Source: Peptococcaceae bacterium (GTDB lineage: Bacteria; Bacillota; Peptococcia; DRI-13; PHAD01). From it: a stretch of DNA of 40,737 nucleotides. A program made the translations under genes and the position numbers. Where the stretch lies: NCBI GenBank assembly GCA_024655825.1, contig JANLFJ010000030.1, positions 1 to 40,737 of the forward strand, given 5' to 3'. The notes below the pieces were generated by a model that searched no databases, had not been told where the DNA came from, and saw nothing but the letters and a program-made list of their open reading frames with translations. Positions 38,683 to 40,737 of the stretch are shown here, in pieces. Position 1 is the stretch's first letter. Every line of letters begins with the position of its first letter.

Positions 38683-38722
38683 AATTAACCTCCTCTCATT
38701 TTTAAATATTTCTCCTTGGCTA

Positions 38723-38751
38723 ATTATAACAAATAATGTACAGCCAGTCAA
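38723..38751 (-). promoter_or_regulatory. Promoter of the XRE gene
   Basis: TTGACT (38746-38751) and TATAAT (38723-38728) are 17 bp apart on the minus strand. The small dyad CAAC/GTTG lies just upstream and may be an operator. Confidence 0.8.
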
Positions 38752-38866
38752 CTATTTTTGTTGATTATTGAAACAAATAAAAAGAGGCCCTTTTCGGAGC
38801 CCCTTCCATGGTATTCACTATATCACTATATATAGTTAAAGTGGTATCCTACTGAGCAGAATAATA

Positions 38867-39433
38867 TTACCTCCCTTCCTTCATTCTCCTAAGCATCGCC
38901 CAAACTTCTTTACGCAACACAGCCCGGTTCGGGTCACTCCCATCACTGATACCATTTTCAACCGCCCATTGCCGGTCTTCCTCAAAGGGGTCTTTCAATG
39001 ATACCGGACCCACCTGGTTGGCGATTCCCAGGTACTCAGCGGGGTTGATATCGTTCCGCTTAGTCCAGTCTCCGTCCCACACCTCAAAATGCAGGTGCGG
39101 TCCTGTAGCGCTGCCGGTAGCACCCTGGATGCCAAGCTTGTCCCCGGCGACAACCAGCTGCCCAGCGGTGACAGCCACCTGGGCAAGATGGGCGTACAGC
39201 ACATCATGGCCGTCAACCTGCCGGACAATGACATAATTGCCCCAGCCGGTAGGGTCCGCTCCCTTGGATCCAGGAGAGAATCTTGCCCGGATAACTACCC
39301 CCGGGCTGACAGCATAAATACTTTTGTCCGCGCCATCAGCAACCACATCTATACCAGGATGATATCCTTTGCGGTATTGTGAATTTTTGCGCCCGTACTC
39401 CTGAGAGATGCGTCCGTTTTTTACTGGCAGCAT
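38867..39433 (-). CDS. M23 family endopeptidase (endolysin)
   Basis: It has 188 residues from ATG 39433, with GGAG 9 bp upstream. A GTG two codons earlier directly abuts the previous stop. LytM-type zinc residues are His25 and Asp29 (HPGID), with His82 (YAHL) and His113-Leu-His115 (PHLHFE). It cuts peptidoglycan cross-bridges. There is no signal peptide, so it needs the holin encoded just upstream. The last 35 residues (RQWAVENGISDGSDPNRAVL and RKEVWAML) resemble part of an SLH wall-binding repeat. Confidence 0.9.
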   Translation of the reverse strand: MLPVKNGRISQEYGRKNSQYRKGYHPGIDVVADGADKSIYAVSPGVVIRARFSPGSKGADPTGWGNYVIVRQVDGHDVLYAHLAQVAVTAGQLVVAGDKLGIQGATGSATGPHLHFEVWDGDWTKRNDINPAEYLGIANQVGPVSLKDPFEEDRQWAVENGISDGSDPNRAVLRKEVWAMLRRMKEGR

Positions 39434-39439
39434 GGCCAC

Positions 39440-39685
39440 TTACTCCTTTGCGTTTTTGGTAGTAGAGTACAATCCTGCCGCAGATAGCCCCACAGCCGAG
39501 CCTATTATGATGCTTTGCAAAGGTTCCCAGCCTTCCTGGGCGCCATATGCGCTGGCAATCAATACGCCCAACAACCAAGCTACTAGGCCCATATACTTAT
39601 GCGCCGATTCAGGGATTATTGTTTTTGCTAATGCCACAATGGCAATAATTAAAGGCACTACAGCCACTCCATAGATACTTTCCAT
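39440..39685 (-). CDS. Holin-like membrane protein
   Basis: The 81-residue protein has a hydrophobic N-terminal segment (YGVAVVPLIIAIVALAKTII), a second one (MGLVAWLLGVLIASAYGA), a third Gly/Ala-rich stretch and a charged C-terminus (STTKNAKE). This is the size and layout of phage holins. It ends where the endolysin gene begins and follows a coiled-coil membrane protein, a typical lysis module. AGGAGG precedes the ATG. Confidence 0.7.
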   Translation of the reverse strand: MESIYGVAVVPLIIAIVALAKTIIPESAHKYMGLVAWLLGVLIASAYGAQEGWEPLQSIIIGSAVGLSAAGLYSTTKNAKE

Positions 39686-39687
39686 TT

Positions 39688-39915
39688 CTACATTCCTCCT
39701 AATTTTTCCGCAATCTCATCAATCCTGTGATGCGCAGATTTTGTAGACTGCTCCACCACAACCATGCGCTCGATGAGGGAGTTATGCTTGTCCACTTTTT
39801 TCTCAAGCTCTTGTATCCGGTAATTTGTAAGCTTATTTGCGGTTAGTATGCCGCCGAGAGTGCCTATCCCGGTACCGCAAAATGATAAAAGAGCAACCAT
39901 AACCTCAGTGTTCAA
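39688..39915 (-). CDS. XhlA-like coiled-coil membrane protein
   Basis: The 75-residue protein has one N-terminal membrane helix (VMVALLSFCGTGIGTLGGIL) followed by a coiled coil (RIQELEKKVDKHNSLIERMV, then HHRIDEIAEKL). Small proteins of this kind, such as XhlA, sit beside holins in phage lysis modules, though XhlA has its helix at the C-terminus. Start TTG 39915 has GGAGGGGG upstream. Confidence 0.6.
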   Translation of the reverse strand: MNTEVMVALLSFCGTGIGTLGGILTANKLTNYRIQELEKKVDKHNSLIERMVVVEQSTKSAHHRIDEIAEKLGGM

Positions 39916-39918
39916 TCT

Positions 39919-40596
39919 TTACCCCCTCCTCACGATAATAATCTTACCGTTGATATAATTAACGGTATCCCCAAATCCCTCATGAGTATGCCGGGTAGGG
40001 GTGTAAGTGCGTCCCTCGATAATCCTGGGGGCCGCATCCTTGTCCACCAGTACGCCGTTGACGTTGTACTCCAAGCTGCCGGGCACCAGCACCTGGTATT
40101 GTAGGCCGCATAGGCACATGTAGTATGGATGAGGCTCAGCAGATTTGACCATCTTAGCTATATCACAGGCAAAATCCTCATAGCTTGGTATCCACCAATA
40201 GTTTGTATCTGCTGCCAGTCCTGCCCCGCCGCCATACCGGCCAGCCAGGTCCAGGGCATGGCCTGTTTCCCGGGCCCACTCCTGCCACTTGGATAAGTCG
40301 TCGCCCAGCAGCTCAAGATGCAGGCAATGCCCGGCCTCGTGAGCCCATATATCTACCTGGGCAATCAAGTCGCGGTCACTTTCCGGCAGAACATCGACCA
40401 TGGGGATATAGACATATTTGCGGTTTGGGTCAGTGTGTGGGTTACTGCCGTTGACAACACCCGGGTTAGGATTGTACCCCAGATATACCGTCCAGGCCTG
40501 TAAGATGTCCTGGATATTTGGGATGATCCGCTCCATCGGCTCCAGGGCATACTGGCGAAAAATGTCCTGGTATTTTGACGATCCGATAAGTTGCAT
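39919..40596 (-). CDS. Phage-associated HEAGH metalloprotease with possible stalk domain
   Basis: In this 225-residue protein, HEAGH (86-90) is a zincin motif. A downstream SYEDFA (Glu140) is a likely third ligand. The C-terminal 55 residues (EYNVNGVLVDKDAAPRIIEG, then RTYTPTR) resemble the small beta domain found in 'stalk' or copper amine oxidase N-terminal repeats of Clostridia. No signal peptide is seen. It heads the lysis-module run with a strong AAAGGAGG site. I know no characterised relative. Confidence 0.65.
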   Translation of the reverse strand: MQLIGSSKYQDIFRQYALEPMERIIPNIQDILQAWTVYLGYNPNPGVVNGSNPHTDPNRKYVYIPMVDVLPESDRDLIAQVDIWAHEAGHCLHLELLGDDLSKWQEWARETGHALDLAGRYGGGAGLAADTNYWWIPSYEDFACDIAKMVKSAEPHPYYMCLCGLQYQVLVPGSLEYNVNGVLVDKDAAPRIIEGRTYTPTRHTHEGFGDTVNYINGKIIIVRRG

Positions 40597-40615
40597 GGCT
40601 ATCCTCCTTTCATGG

Positions 40616-40645
40616 GCATAAAAATACCGCCCTATTATGAGGCGG
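40616..40645 (-). terminator. Terminator before the lysis module
   Basis: CCGCC (40627-40631) pairs with GGCGG (40641-40645), and TATTTTTATG follows on the minus strand. Confidence 0.7.
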
Positions 40646-40664
40646 CTTACTGCGCATTTTAGTC

Positions 40665-40737
40665 CTACAGTTCAATAATCAATTTGTCATTTTGCACTTT
40701 ATCTTCTCGCGTTTCTAAGACAACCGTTCCGGTAAGC
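40665..40737 (-). CDS. C-terminal end of a gene cut by the window edge
   Basis: The frame is open from the edge to TAG at 40665-40667 and ends in VLETREDKVQNDKLIIEL. A terminator follows directly. The element context suggests a phage structural protein, but only 23 residues are visible. Confidence 0.5.
   Translation of the reverse strand, partial: LTGTVVLETREDKVQNDKLIIEL

Noticed and set aside
1-40737. CRISPR array
   Set aside because: No regularly spaced repeats of 24-40 bp were seen. The only tandem repeats are short (8-11 bp).

Overview
The window looks like chromosome of an anaerobic, endospore-forming low-to-mid GC Firmicute of the Peptococcaceae / Pelotomaculum-Desulfotomaculum type. 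Reasons: a SpoVB-type flippase, a YlqG/YlqH pair, a TrpB2-type synthase, FakA/DegV, a DUF4264 (YpmA-like) gene, strong AGGAGG ribosome sites, and many TTG/GTG starts. This assignment is inferred from gene content, not from a database search.

Left end (1-3.8 kb) is accessory. A complete tRNA-Trp has a consensus promoter and a terminator. It is followed by a candidate ~168-nt structured RNA on the minus strand, the 3' end of a dead group II intron, a truncated DUF6431 transposase-like ORF between palindromes, a HicA-HicB toxin-antitoxin operon, an XRE regulator, an excisionase-like gene killed by one amber codon, a small ORF, and a YhhN membrane-protein gene broken by an 8-bp tandem duplication.

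The middle (3.8-28.1 kb) is ordinary housekeeping. In order: an EF-G paralogue; spoVB; surE, a DUF4264 gene and folE; a TPR protein; a TIGR04086 membrane protein; an unknown membrane protein with a possible translationally coupled 25-residue ORF; pssA and psd; a DnaQ-DinG helicase; ahcY; a MazG-like protein; tRNA-Arg; trmL and a YkgJ-like protein; a Cys-rich mini protein; YlqH/YlqG; DegV/FakA; an unknown protein; a DUF4015 glycoside hydrolase-like protein; a beta-CASP metallo-beta-lactamase nuclease; and trpB2.

Between trpB2 and citrate synthase lies an 850-bp stretch without a convincing gene. It holds a consensus promoter (TTGACA-17-TAGAAT, minus strand) followed at once by about 500 nt of consecutive hairpins, one with a GAAA tetraloop, and then a small hairpin with a T-run. 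This is the best candidate in the window for an undescribed system: a long structured RNA, or an unusually elaborate leader of trpB2.

From 29 to 37.6 kb the window holds citrate synthase (promoter with a perfect palindrome over the -10), a DUF2007 protein, a three-gene cassette of RLAN-domain protein, RimK-like ATP-grasp ligase and GNAT acetyltransferase (probable peptide-type metabolite synthesis), an operon of amidohydrolase-like DUF6282, HMGL-family acyl transferase and GntR regulator, a soluble chemotaxis-type sensor, and a damaged toxin-antitoxin-like pair.

Right end (38-40.7 kb): the 3' half of tRNA-Leu(CAG) with its terminator is an attachment-site scar. A prophage-type element starts there and runs off the right edge with an XRE repressor, an M23 endolysin, a holin-like protein, a coiled-coil membrane protein and an HEAGH metalloprotease with a possible stalk domain.
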